This document shows positions 17,592 through 25,889 of a stretch of DNA of 64,000 nt, piece after piece. Position numbers and translations under genes: made by a program. Within the stretch, counting starts at the first letter, position 1. Each line of letters begins with the position of its first letter. The notes under the pieces are model-generated. The model worked only from the letters and a program-made list of their open reading frames with translations, had not been told where the DNA came from and searched no databases. The stretch is from Flavobacterium sp. LC2016-12 (GTDB lineage Bacteria; Bacteroidota; Bacteroidia; Flavobacteriales; Flavobacteriaceae): contig NZ_JADKPT010000004.1 in NCBI RefSeq assembly GCF_015351595.1, positions 62,001-126,000 of the forward strand, written 5' to 3'.

Positions 17592-18086
17592 TTATTTTTT
17601 ACCTATTTCAATAATTTCCAGATCTTTTATTTTATCATCATCAATAACAAATCGCAACATTGTACGCATTTGATGAAAACCACTTTTTCCACATGCACCA
17701 GGATTCATATGCAGTAAATTATTCTTTTTATCGAACATTACTTTTAAAATATGCGAATGTCCACAGATAAATAATTTTGGAGGATTTAAGGTCATTTCTT
17801 CCCTAATTGCCGGATTATATTTTCCCGGATAACCGCCAATATGCGTAATCCAAACGGAAACATTTTCGCATAAGAAGCGATTGTGCAACGGAAATTCTAA
17901 TCTTGCCTGAGCATCATCAATATTACCATAAACACAACGCAAGGGTTTTAGCTTTTTTATAGTATCGGTAACATTTAAATCTCCAATATCTCCGGCATGC
18001 CAAACTTCATCGGCCTGAGCCACATATTTTAAAATAGTTTCGTCAATATGACTGTGAGTATCGGAAAGGAGGAGGATTTTTGTCAT
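17592..18086 (-). CDS. YfcE/MJ0936-type metallophosphoesterase
   Basis: The 164-residue protein has all the calcineurin-like metal motifs: SDTHSH, AGDIGD, GNIDD, ITHIGGYPG and CGHSHI. Family members hydrolyse phosphodiesters in vitro; the natural substrate is unknown. The frame is open 14 codons further upstream, but that stretch is made of an octamer-repeat tract and the fold begins at MTKILLLSDTHSH, so I choose the ATG at 18086. It converges on the two-component operon with only 9 bases between stops. Confidence 0.88.
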   Translation of the reverse strand: MTKILLLSDTHSHIDETILKYVAQADEVWHAGDIGDLNVTDTIKKLKPLRCVYGNIDDAQARLEFPLHNRFLCENVSVWITHIGGYPGKYNPAIREEMTLNPPKLFICGHSHILKVMFDKKNNLLHMNPGACGKSGFHQMRTMLRFVIDDDKIKDLEIIEIGKK

Positions 18087-18099
18087 TTTTCTTAAAAGG

Positions 18100-18176
18100 C
18101 GCAAAGGTTCAGAGATGCAAAGGTACAAAGGTTTTTTTTAAAGGTGCTAAGGTTCTAAGATACTAAGTTGCTAAGT
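18100..18176. repeat. Octamer-period repeat tract with possible promoter
   Basis: Two blocks: GCAAAGGTTCAGAGATGCAA-type units followed by CTAAGGTT CTAAGATA CTAAGTTG CTAAG, all with a period of 8. On the minus strand the first block reads TACCTTTG (complement of 18118-18125), a TAnnTTTG match about 32 bases before the phosphoesterase ATG, with another TTTG 8 bases further up. Confidence 0.6.
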
Positions 18177-18183
18177 TTTTTTT

Positions 18184-18220
18184 ATAAAAAAAATCCGATT
18201 TGCTTTCGCAAACCGGATTT
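18184..18220 (-). terminator. GNRA-capped terminator after the SPFH gene
   Basis: A 13-bp stem (18191-18203 with 18208-18220, one G-T pair) closes on GAAA when read on the minus strand and is followed by a run of T. It is one of four near-identical hairpins in this window (others near 25757, 28153 and 29084). Confidence 0.85.
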
Positions 18221-18224
18221 GTAT

Positions 18225-18251
18225 CCTAACAGGTTTTAAAAACCTGTTAGG
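18225..18251. repeat. Palindromic repeat CCTAACAGG type
   Basis: CCTAACAGGTTTT (18225-18237) and AAAACCTGTTAGG (18239-18251) form a perfect 13-bp inverted repeat around a single base. It lies between the SPFH stop and its terminator. I recall this palindrome as a common dispersed element in Flavobacterium genomes. Confidence 0.7.
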
Positions 18252-18277
18252 TATTGTTATATAACATCTGGATTTAA

Positions 18278-20191
18278 TTAATTCTTAGAATTTTTACCAT
18301 CTTTCGAATCTTTGGTATCCATCATTTCCATTAGTTTTAATCCTAATAGACCACTTATAGAACCGTCAGATCCTGCATTTCCGGAAATCAGGACATCTGG
18401 AATTACTTTGATATTTCCTTTACCAATTTCTTCTGTAACTTTATATCTGGTAAAGTTGTCTCCTCCCATTGCGCTAACTTGCAATTGATACGATTCGGCT
18501 GTTGATTTACCAATTGCCATGATTTTCTCTGCTTCGGCCAAACCTGTTTTCGAGATTCTTTCTGCTTCGGCACTTGCATTCAATTTAGTTGCTTCTGCCT
18601 GTGCTCCTGCTCTTGCTTTTGTTGCTTCAGCTTCTGCGTTCGCACGCATTTTTGTAGCTTCTGCTTCAGCATTTACATTCAGTTTCAAACTGGTTGCATC
18701 TCCTTCTGCTTTTTTAACTGTTGCATCGGCAGTTCTTTGTGCGATTTCAACACTTTGCGAAGCACGTACTATTTCTTTCTGCATATCAGCAATCGCAGTT
18801 TCTTTCTCCATACCCTGACGTTGCTCTTGGGCCATTCTTTGGGTTTGATATGTTTTTTGTTCTTCTTCAGCCAATTTTCTATCCGTTAATGTTTTCATCA
18901 ATGAATCTGGCGGAACGATATCTCCAATCAAAGTATCAACTGCGTTTACGTTATATTCATCAAGAACTAATTTAATATGATTTTTAGCCGATTCCTGACG
19001 CTCTTTTCTGGTACTTAAAAAAGAAATCACATCGCTATCCTGAGCCGAGTTTCTGAAATAGTTACCAATTGTAGGCTCTAATACCTGAGAAACCAGGTTA
19101 TTCATGCTTCCAAAACGTGCAATAACTTTTGGTGCTTCAGCTGCAGGAACGTGAATAATCTGTGCCACATCTAAATTAAATGGGAAACCATCTTTTGAAC
19201 GAACGGTAATCGTAGAAAGATTTTTATCTAAATCATGTGATTCACTTCTCGCATTTGCCCAGTTTAAGACTAAATTAGTTGTAGGAACCGGTTCTAATTT
19301 GGTAGTATATTTGTTCAAGGCATATTTTCCCGGACCAAATGGTTCCATCCAAACACCGCGTTGTCCTTTTGAAACGATATTTCCATGTTTAAAAGTATCA
19401 CCGGTTACATCTTGTCCATCTTCACCAATATAAGAAATCACAACTCCAACATATCCAATTGGCACATCAGTCATTGGGTTCTGTTCGATCAGGATTCCCC
19501 ATGTATTAATATAATAAGAACCGGCCAGCATAACCTGAGGCTGTAAACCACGATTTCCACCATGTTCTAAAAATTTGTCAAAATCCTGAAAATTATTATG
19601 ACCTTCAACAAACTTTCCGGCAATTTGTCCTTGCGGAATTGGCTCACCATCCAAAGCTGTTACAATACCAATCATATTCTCATAAATCTTGATTTGGTCT
19701 GCAATAACAATTTCAAAAAGGAAAGTATTAATACGATATGAACCTGTTGTGATAAAAGCAGTTTGACGTCCTTTTTGACCGCCATTGTTTAAGAAAAAAG
19801 TAGCATCCTGAAAATTATCACTATCTACCTTTCTGGCTAAGATTCGTCCGGTTGGAATCTCCTGCCCGTCTTTACTTAAAACCAATCCAATCTTTCCTTC
19901 CGGAATAACTGTAAATCCGCTCATATCAATTGAGTACTGCCAGATCCACATTCCCCAGTACAAACCTGGAGCAAGCGTTTTTGCCTGATATCCTGCTTCT
20001 CCTTTTGTCGCAATAATACGACCATCAGGAAGTGACCTGTCGGTACCAAACAAAACGAATTTTTTGGTCACAAGACCAATTTTATCCTCCGGAACCATTA
20101 CCATTCCGAAGAAAACACGTAAAATAAATTTGTAAAAAATAATGGAGAATAAGATTAAAAGTATCCACCAGTAAGAAGTAATTTCATTCAT
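18278..20191 (-). CDS. Membrane-anchored SPFH/band-7 protein with N-terminal beta repeats
   Basis: The 637-residue protein has an N-terminal transmembrane helix (residues ~7-30), then four related segments of ~60-70 residues (about 33-96, 97-165, 170-240, 243-300) sharing patterns such as IPEGKIGLV, DGxxIPxGRI, NNFQD/NGG and TTGSYRINT. An SPFH/band-7 domain follows (~300-440), then a long charged coiled coil (~430-575) with an exact 11-residue period at 507, 518, 529 and 540 (NAEAEATKxRA). A Gly/Ser/Lys tail ends the protein. Flotillin-type proteins scaffold membrane microdomains. The gene stands alone. Confidence 0.85.
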   Translation of the reverse strand: MNEITSYWWILLILFSIIFYKFILRVFFGMVMVPEDKIGLVTKKFVLFGTDRSLPDGRIIATKGEAGYQAKTLAPGLYWGMWIWQYSIDMSGFTVIPEGKIGLVLSKDGQEIPTGRILARKVDSDNFQDATFFLNNGGQKGRQTAFITTGSYRINTFLFEIVIADQIKIYENMIGIVTALDGEPIPQGQIAGKFVEGHNNFQDFDKFLEHGGNRGLQPQVMLAGSYYINTWGILIEQNPMTDVPIGYVGVVISYIGEDGQDVTGDTFKHGNIVSKGQRGVWMEPFGPGKYALNKYTTKLEPVPTTNLVLNWANARSESHDLDKNLSTITVRSKDGFPFNLDVAQIIHVPAAEAPKVIARFGSMNNLVSQVLEPTIGNYFRNSAQDSDVISFLSTRKERQESAKNHIKLVLDEYNVNAVDTLIGDIVPPDSLMKTLTDRKLAEEEQKTYQTQRMAQEQRQGMEKETAIADMQKEIVRASQSVEIAQRTADATVKKAEGDATSLKLNVNAEAEATKMRANAEAEATKARAGAQAEATKLNASAEAERISKTGLAEAEKIMAIGKSTAESYQLQVSAMGGDNFTRYKVTEEIGKGNIKVIPDVLISGNAGSDGSISGLLGLKLMEMMDTKDSKDGKNSKN

Positions 20192-20397
20192 AATTTTTGA
20201 TATTTAGACTACAAACATAGGAGAAATATTTCCTGTTAAAATAAAATATTTTCAAAATTAACGTTTGGCTATTTTCATCAAAAAAAATTAAAAAAAAGCT
20301 TTAATTAAATCGTTGGAATTGTCAATTTCTGACACGATTTTTTGCCGGATAAACTATGATTGGTATTTTGGGTTTTAACAGTTCTTTTATATGGTTC

Positions 20398-20431
20398 AGA
20401 GGTTCAGAGAGACAAAGGTTCAAAGGTTTCT
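20398..20431. repeat. Octamer-period repeat tract
   Basis: AGAGGTTC AGAGAGA CAAAGGTT CAAAGGTT: degenerate CAAAGGTN units about 200 bases upstream of the SPFH gene. Confidence 0.6.
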
Positions 20432-20481
20432 CTTTCGAAAATTAAGTAACCTTTATCAAATATTTTTCTATAAAGAAAATT

Positions 20482-20501
20482 AGATGCACTGCAGTGCATC
20501 T
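20482..20501. repeat. Perfect 20-bp palindrome
   Basis: AGATGCACTGCAGTGCATCT is fully self-complementary. A related, imperfect hairpin (GAGACGCACTGCTGTGCG) occurs at 25704-25731, so this looks like a REP-type dispersed palindrome rather than an operator. Confidence 0.65.
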
Positions 20502-20512
20502 CTACATTAAAA

Positions 20513-20598
20513 AACCTCTGAACCTTTGTACCTTTCCGACTGTGAACCTATAAAGAAAAAAATCTTTGTACCTTTGCACCTCAGAACTCTGCACCTTA
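20513..20598. repeat. Octamer-period repeat tract before truA
   Basis: AACCTTTG TACCTTTC... and CTTTGTA CCTTTGCA CCTCAGAA CTCTGCACC units lead directly up to the truA start. TACCTTTG at 20569-20576 matches the TAnnTTTG -7 consensus, 24 bases before the ATG, so part of this repeat may act as the truA promoter. Confidence 0.55.
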
Positions 20599-20600
20599 AA

Positions 20601-21341
20601 ATGAGATATTTTATTCAATTTGCATATAACGGAACACATTATCATGGCTGGCAATTTCAGCCGAATGCGTCTTCTGTTCAGGAAACTTTAAACAAAGCGC
20701 TTTCGGTATTATTAAATGCTCCTATAAATGTTATGGGCGCCGGAAGAACAGATACCGGAGTTCATGCTCAGGAAATGTACGGGCATTTTGATGTTGAAAC
20801 GGCACTTGATATTCCTACTTTGGTACACAAACTAAACTCGTATTTACCAAAAGACATTGCGATTTTTGACATTATATTAGTTCATGACGATGCACATTGC
20901 CGATTTGACGCGACAAAACGAACTTATGAATACCATATCAATACTGTTAAAAATCCGTTTTTGGAGGAATTGAGTTGGTATTTTAATCAGAAATTAGATG
21001 TAGCTTTGATGAATGAAGCGGCAAGAAATTTATTGAATCATACCGATTTCCAATGTTTTTCAAAAGTAAATACAGATGTCAATACATTTGATTGCACGAT
21101 TTTTGAGGCTTATTGGAAACAAGAAAATAATAAATTGGTTTTCACGATTTCAGCAAATCGCTTTTTACGAAATATGGTTCGTTCTATAGTGGGAACTTTA
21201 GTTAATATTGGATTGCACAAAATTTCATTAGAAGATTTTGAAAACATTATTGCCAGCAAAAGCAGAGAAAAAGCAGGTTTTTCGGTGCCTGCTCATGGTT
21301 TATATTTAACTGAAATAAAATACGATTACATCATAAAATAG
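20601..21341 (+). CDS. truA: tRNA pseudouridine(38-40) synthase
   Basis: The 246-residue enzyme makes pseudouridine at positions 38-40 of the tRNA anticodon arm. It opens MRYFIQFAYNGTHYHGWQ, has catalytic Asp51 in GAGRTDTGVHA, and carries the later family blocks RTYEY, FLRNMVRSIVGTL and AGFSVPAHGLYL. The frame extends 25 codons upstream, but those codons are repeat sequence and the enzyme begins at this ATG. Normal family length. Confidence 0.95.
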   Translation: MRYFIQFAYNGTHYHGWQFQPNASSVQETLNKALSVLLNAPINVMGAGRTDTGVHAQEMYGHFDVETALDIPTLVHKLNSYLPKDIAIFDIILVHDDAHCRFDATKRTYEYHINTVKNPFLEELSWYFNQKLDVALMNEAARNLLNHTDFQCFSKVNTDVNTFDCTIFEAYWKQENNKLVFTISANRFLRNMVRSIVGTLVNIGLHKISLEDFENIIASKSREKAGFSVPAHGLYLTEIKYDYIIK

Positions 21342-21480
21342 CCCTGATTGCAGTGGAAAGCTTTTTTGAAAAAAATATTGTTTTTGTAATTTTTATGGAG
21401 CGACCAACGGAAGCTTTATAAAAATTATACAAAAACATATTTTTGAAAAAAACTTGAAACGGAAAGCAGGAAATAGCTCC
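21341..21480. repeat. Structured dispersed element with long hairpin
   Basis: Between truA and the ABC transporter gene lies a 140-base element starting AGCCCTGATTGCAGTGGAAA and ending CGGAAAGCAGGAAATAGCTCC (tail 21460-21480). Its interior folds into a long hairpin: GTTTTTGTAATTTTTAT pairs with ATAAAAATTATACAAAAAC (two extra bases) around a loop containing GGAGCGACCAACGGAAGC. I recall this AGCCC...TAGCTCC pattern as a frequent intergenic element in flavobacteria. Whether it is a structured RNA or a mobile DNA remnant is not known to me. Confidence 0.6.
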
Positions 21481-21491
21481 TAAAAAATATA

Positions 21492-23246
21492 ATGAAAGCA
21501 AAAGCATTCGATACCGGATTATTCAAACGAATCCTTACTTATACCAAACCTTATAAATGGCGTTATTACGGCGTTATTATTTTTGCAGTCTCACTTTCGA
21601 TTTTTGCAGCACTTCGCCCCTATTTATTAAAACAAACGGTCGACGGCTATATTAAGACGCATGATAAACATGGTTTATTGATGTACATAATATTAATGGG
21701 AATTGTGCTTTTAATGGAAGTTTTCTCCCAATTCTATTTTGTTTATTGGGCTAACTGGCTCGGGCAGGACATTGTAAAAGACATTCGTACCAAGCTTTTC
21801 AAACATATTTTGAGTTTCAGAATGAAATATTTTGATTTGGTTCCGGTTGGACAATTGGTAACCAGATCAGTATCAGATATTGAATCTATTGCCCGTATTT
21901 TCAGTCAGGGATTATTTATGATTATAAGTGATATGATGAAAATGCTGGTAGTACTTATTTTCATGTTTTATATGAACTGGAAACTGACCTGGATTGTTAT
22001 TGTCGCGATGCCAATTCTGGTTTATATTACCCGAATCTTTCAGCGTAAAATGCAGGTTGCCTTTGAAGAAGTTCGTACGCAGATTGCCAACATGAACTCA
22101 TTTGTACAAGAACGCGTTACGGGAATGAAAATCGTTCAGCTTTTTAACCGCGAGAAAATTGAAGCTGAAAACTTTAAAGAAATCAACAATAAACACCGCG
22201 TTGCATGGATCAAAACAATTTTATATAACTCGATATTCTTCCCTATTGCTGATATCATATCTTCGATAACTTTAGGTTTAGTTGTCGTTTATGGTGGCTT
22301 TAAAATCCTAAACGGCGATCATTTTACTACGTTTGGAGATTTATTCTCGTATACAATGTTCATTGGAATGTTGTTTAATCCATTGCGTCAGATTGCAGAT
22401 AAATTTAATGAGATGCAATTAGGAATGATTGCTGCTAATCGTGTTTTTGACATCATCGATACACAAGATCATATTCAGGATACCGGAACGATTGAAGCAC
22501 CTATTTTTAATGGAAGTATCGAATTTAAAGAAGTCCGTTTTAGTTATATACCCGAAGAAGAAGTTATTAAGGGAATTGATTTATCAGTTGATGCCGGACA
22601 AACAATTGCTATTGTAGGTTCTACAGGAGCCGGGAAATCTACTATTATTAATTTGCTTAATCGTTTTTACGAAATAAACAGCGGTACTATTTTTATTGAT
22701 GGATATAACATTGAAAATTATACCTTGGCATCTTTAAGAAAGCAAATTGCTGTGGTTCTACAAGATGTATTTTTGTTTGCCGATACCATTTACAATAATA
22801 TTACATTACAAAATCCCGAAATTACCCGCGAACAGGTTTTGAATGCTGCCAAAAAAATCGGTGTTCACGATTTCATTATGAGCTTGCCTGATAATTATGA
22901 TTTTGATGTAAAAGAACGTGGTGTAATGCTATCATCCGGACAACGTCAATTAATTGCCTTTTTACGTTCGTACGTAAGTAATCCGAGTATTTTAATTTTA
23001 GATGAAGCTACTTCGTCTATTGATACTTATTCAGAAGAATTGATTCAGCGTGCGACCGAAACTATTACAAAAGGAAGAACTTCGATTATTATTGCGCATC
23101 GATTGGCAACAATTGTAAATGCAGATAAAATTGTTGTAATGGATAAAGGATTAATTGTAGAACAAGGTACACATCAGGAATTATTGAATAAGGCAGAAGG
23201 TTATTACAAAAATTTATACGACTCACAATTTTCAGTTGCGAACTAG
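21492..23246 (+). CDS. ABC exporter, fused membrane and ATPase domains
   Basis: The 584-residue half-transporter has six transmembrane helices (residues ~20-310, type I exporter fold) and a C-terminal ATPase domain: Walker A GSTGAGKST (376-384), Q-loop VVLQDVFLFADTI, signature LSSGQRQ, Walker B ILILDEATSS and H-loop IIAHRLATI. It should work as a homodimer or heterodimer exporting lipids or drugs (MsbA/LmrA-like). No partner gene is adjacent. Substrate is not predictable. Confidence 0.92.
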   Translation: MKAKAFDTGLFKRILTYTKPYKWRYYGVIIFAVSLSIFAALRPYLLKQTVDGYIKTHDKHGLLMYIILMGIVLLMEVFSQFYFVYWANWLGQDIVKDIRTKLFKHILSFRMKYFDLVPVGQLVTRSVSDIESIARIFSQGLFMIISDMMKMLVVLIFMFYMNWKLTWIVIVAMPILVYITRIFQRKMQVAFEEVRTQIANMNSFVQERVTGMKIVQLFNREKIEAENFKEINNKHRVAWIKTILYNSIFFPIADIISSITLGLVVVYGGFKILNGDHFTTFGDLFSYTMFIGMLFNPLRQIADKFNEMQLGMIAANRVFDIIDTQDHIQDTGTIEAPIFNGSIEFKEVRFSYIPEEEVIKGIDLSVDAGQTIAIVGSTGAGKSTIINLLNRFYEINSGTIFIDGYNIENYTLASLRKQIAVVLQDVFLFADTIYNNITLQNPEITREQVLNAAKKIGVHDFIMSLPDNYDFDVKERGVMLSSGQRQLIAFLRSYVSNPSILILDEATSSIDTYSEELIQRATETITKGRTSIIIAHRLATIVNADKIVVMDKGLIVEQGTHQELLNKAEGYYKNLYDSQFSVAN

Positions 23247-23353
23247 ATTTTGAAATGCTAAAAAAGTTCTTAAAAAAGTTAAATTAGCGTTATAGGAATC
23301 ATAAATGTAATATTCTGTGGAAATTATGTAACTTTTTTAACTTTTGCTTTTTT

Positions 23354-23361
23354 TATCTTTG
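23354..23361 (+). promoter_or_regulatory. -7 element before the HNH/NUMOD-like gene
   Basis: TATCTTTG matches TAnnTTTG and lies 28 bases before the ATG at 23390. No clear -33 TTG at the usual spacing. Confidence 0.4.
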
Positions 23362-23389
23362 AGATAATAGAAATCAAATGTAAAAGAAA

Positions 23390-23974
23390 ATGCCACAAAA
23401 CAGATTTTACCCAAACGAACAATTCAAAGAAATAGAAATAAACGCTTCATTACAATTACGTTACGCAATTTCAAACAGAGGCCGACTTATAAGCTTTACT
23501 GACGAAATTGAAAATGGCCGTCTCCTAAAAGGCGGTTTGAGTGATGGTTATCCTACCTTCAGATTTAAAGTTAAAAAAGACGATAAAATTGTCAACAAAT
23601 ACCTGTTTTTATACAAATTAGTTGCTCAATATTTCCTTCCAAAAGATTCTGAAGAGCAAACTTATGTTTTGCATTTAGACTACAACCGAAGCAATGATGA
23701 TGTAAGCAATTTACGCTGGGCAACAAAAGCCGAAATGATGGCACATAGCCGTAAAAGCCCACGTGTGATTCAGGCGAAAAAAAATCTAATCGAACACAAC
23801 TTAAAAGCAGACGGAAGAAAATTAACCACAACTAAAGTGATGTTAATCAAGAAAATTTTGGCCCGACCAGAACAAAAAACACGTCTAAAAATGATCGCCA
23901 AACAATTTGGCGTTAGCGAAATGCAGATTAGACGAATCGCCAGCGGAGAAAACTGGGGACACGTTAAAGTATAA
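23390..23974 (+). CDS. HNH/NUMOD4-like DNA-binding protein
   Basis: The 194-residue protein resembles NUMOD4-HNH proteins of homing-endonuclease ancestry: an N-terminal segment (YAISNRGRLISF), the block LYKLVAQYFLP, an HNH-like core with His95 and Asn107 (VLHLDYNRSNDDVSNLRW) and a C-terminal helix-turn-helix (AKQFGVSEMQIRRIASGENW, ~170-190). No intron, intein or phage gene lies nearby and it is surrounded by core genes, so it may be a domesticated DNA-binding protein rather than an active nuclease. Function is uncertain. Confidence 0.65.
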   Translation: MPQNRFYPNEQFKEIEINASLQLRYAISNRGRLISFTDEIENGRLLKGGLSDGYPTFRFKVKKDDKIVNKYLFLYKLVAQYFLPKDSEEQTYVLHLDYNRSNDDVSNLRWATKAEMMAHSRKSPRVIQAKKNLIEHNLKADGRKLTTTKVMLIKKILARPEQKTRLKMIAKQFGVSEMQIRRIASGENWGHVKV

Positions 23975-24014
23975 TTATTAATGGTGAATGGTTAATTATC
24001 CGTCACCTTGATCG

Positions 24015-24053
24015 AAGTCGAAGCTTTTCAGTACGAAAAGGCTTCGACTTTGT
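24015..24053 (+). terminator. Terminator after the HNH-like gene
   Basis: AAGTCGAAGCTTTTC (24015-24029) pairs with GAAAAGGCTTCGACTT (24035-24050) with one bulged base, followed by TGTTTATTTT. The T run is weak. Confidence 0.6.
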
Positions 24054-24308
24054 TTATTTTGGCAAACACTATAATTTTCAGATTTAACGCCTCAATTCTA
24101 ATTTCCAATTAATAATTCACAATTTACAATTAACAATTACCTTAGTTTCTGTGAAAAGGTCAAAATCAGCGCTGGTAAAAATAAATTTTAAAGTGTTTTT
24201 TAAAATAAATCCTTAAATTCGCAATCACAAATAACAAAAGAAGAATCGAAGAGTGAGTTTCGGAATTATAAACCTCATTTTCGGTTATAAATACTAAAAA
24301 CCAAAAAA
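24054..24308. other. Intergenic region upstream of lpdA
   Basis: AT-rich sequence. A TTCACAATT-type tract (about 24093-24138, with AATTCACAATTTACAATTAAC) is related to the heptamer repeat at 41346. TAAATTCG at 24214-24221 is a near match to the -7 consensus and would give lpdA a leader of roughly 80 bases. No coding sequence seen. Confidence 0.5.
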
Positions 24309-25697
24309 ATGAAATACGACGTTATTGTTTTAGGAAGTGGTCCTGGCGGATATGTAACAGCGATTAGAGCTTCACAATTAGGCTTTAAAGTAGCTGTAGT
24401 TGAAAAAGAAAACCTTGGTGGTGTATGTTTGAACTGGGGATGTATCCCAACTAAAGCATTACTAAAATCAGCTCAGGTTTTTGATTACTTAAAACACGCT
24501 TCAGACTACGGATTAAAAGTTTCTGAATTCGATAAAGATTTCCCTGCAGTTGTACAACGTAGCCGTGGTGTTGCTGAAGGAATGAGCAAAGGAGTTCAGT
24601 TCTTAATGAAAAAAAACAAAATTGACGTTATTGAAGGTTTTGGAAAACTAAAACCAGGTAAAAAACTTGACGTTACAGATAAAGATAATAAAGTTACTGA
24701 ATACAGTGCTGACCATATTATTATTGCTACAGGAGCTCGCTCTCGCGAATTACCAAACTTACCTCAGGATGGCGTAAAAGTTATTGGATACCGTCAGGCA
24801 ATGACATTGCCAACACAACCAAAATCTATGATCATTGTAGGTTCTGGAGCTATTGGAGTTGAGTTCGCTCACTTTTATAACTCAATGGGAACTGAAGTTA
24901 CTATTGTAGAATTTATGCCAAACGTAGTTCCTGTAGAAGACGAAGATATCTCAAAACAATTTGAGCGTTCTCTGAAAAAAGCCGGAATTAAAGTAATGAC
25001 CAATTCATCTGTTGAGCGTATTGACACAACTGGTGCAGGAGTAAAAGCATTCGTTAAAACTGCAAAAGGAGAAGAAGTTCTTGAGGCTGATATCGTACTT
25101 TCTGCTGTTGGAATCAAAACAAACATTGAAAACATTGGTTTAGAAGAAGTTGGAATCGCTGTTGACAGAGATAAAATCTTAGTAAACGCTTACAACGCAA
25201 CTAACATTCCTGGTTACTACGCTATTGGAGACGTTACTCCAGGACAAGCTTTAGCTCACGTAGCTTCTGCTGAAGGAATCAACTGTGTGGAGAAAATTGC
25301 TGGTTTACACGTAGACCCAATCGATTACGGAAACGTTCCAGGTTGTACATATGCAACTCCTGAAATTGCTTCTGTAGGTTTAACTGAAAAACAAGCTAAA
25401 GAAAAAGGATACGAATTAAAAATTGGTAAGTTCCCATTCTCAGCTTCAGGAAAAGCTAAAGCTGCCGGAACTCCAGATGGATTCGTAAAAGTAATTTTTG
25501 ATGCTAAATACGGAGAATGGTTAGGATGCCACATGATTGGTGCTGGTGTTACAGATATGATTGCTGAGGCAGTTGTAGCTCGTAAACTAGAAACTACAGG
25601 TCATGAAATCTTAAAATCTATTCACCCTCACCCAACAATGAGTGAGGCTGTTATGGAAGCTGTTGCTGATGCTTATGGCGAAGTAATTCACTTGTAA
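24309..25697 (+). CDS. lpdA: Dihydrolipoyl dehydrogenase (E3)
   Basis: The 462-residue FAD enzyme reoxidises dihydrolipoamide in 2-oxoacid dehydrogenase and glycine cleavage complexes, passing electrons to NAD. It shows the FAD-binding GSGPGGYVTA, the redox-active pair Cys40/Cys45 in GGVCLNWGCIPTK, the NAD-binding GSGAIGVEFA, the YAIGDV segment and the C-terminal HPHPTMSEA with the catalytic His-Glu relay. Length is normal. It stands alone, without E1 or E2 genes beside it. Codon use is noticeably tidy (frequent CTC-free, A/T-ending optimal codons), as expected for a highly expressed gene. Confidence 0.95.
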   Translation: MKYDVIVLGSGPGGYVTAIRASQLGFKVAVVEKENLGGVCLNWGCIPTKALLKSAQVFDYLKHASDYGLKVSEFDKDFPAVVQRSRGVAEGMSKGVQFLMKKNKIDVIEGFGKLKPGKKLDVTDKDNKVTEYSADHIIIATGARSRELPNLPQDGVKVIGYRQAMTLPTQPKSMIIVGSGAIGVEFAHFYNSMGTEVTIVEFMPNVVPVEDEDISKQFERSLKKAGIKVMTNSSVERIDTTGAGVKAFVKTAKGEEVLEADIVLSAVGIKTNIENIGLEEVGIAVDRDKILVNAYNATNIPGYYAIGDVTPGQALAHVASAEGINCVEKIAGLHVDPIDYGNVPGCTYATPEIASVGLTEKQAKEKGYELKIGKFPFSASGKAKAAGTPDGFVKVIFDAKYGEWLGCHMIGAGVTDMIAEAVVARKLETTGHEILKSIHPHPTMSEAVMEAVADAYGEVIHL

Positions 25698-25703
25698 AAC
25701 TAA

Positions 25704-25731
25704 GTTGAGACGCACTGCTGTGCGGCTCAAC
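25704..25731. repeat. REP-type imperfect palindrome
   Basis: GTTGAG-CGCA...TGCG-CTCAAC hairpin just after lpdA, related in its core (GCACTGC) to the perfect palindrome at 20482-20501. Confidence 0.55.
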
Positions 25732-25756
25732 AGTTACATATAATTTTCAATTTAAA

Positions 25757-25792
25757 AAATCCGATTTGCGAAAGCAATTCGGATTTTTTTTT
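25757..25792 (+). terminator. GNRA-capped terminator after lpdA
   Basis: AAATCCGATTTGC, loop GAAA, GCAATTCGGATTT, then a T run. One mismatch in a 13-bp stem. Member of the four-copy family. Confidence 0.88.
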
Positions 25793-25859
25793 CACTTCTA
25801 TAAAAATAAATATTTAATTATGGTAACAATCCGGAAAGTGATTTTTAATAATAAAGCAC

Positions 25860-25867
25860 TAATTTTG
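25860..25867 (+). promoter_or_regulatory. -7 element before the TPM-domain gene
   Basis: TAATTTTG, followed by C, matches the Bacteroidota -7 consensus and lies 22 bases before the ATG at 25890. The -33 region is T-rich without a clear TTG. Confidence 0.45.
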
Positions 25868-25889
25868 CAGCGCCCAAAAACGAATCATC

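Larger units (their letters stand above)
20192..20600. other. 409-base repeat-rich intergenic region
   Basis: This gap separates the divergent SPFH and truA genes. It holds octamer-period tracts at about 20398-20431 and 20513-20598, and a perfect palindrome at 20482-20501. I see no convincing coding sequence in it. The first ~200 bases, next to the SPFH start, are plain AT-rich sequence. Confidence 0.7.

Noticed and set aside
18519..18818. 99-codon + strand frame antisense to the SPFH gene
   Set aside because: It arises from the Ala/Glu repeat of the coiled coil read backwards; no independent signal.
21492..23246. MsbA lipid flippase assignment for the ABC exporter
   Set aside because: Fold and motifs fit the exporter family, but nothing in the sequence or context identifies lipid A as the substrate, so no gene symbol was given.
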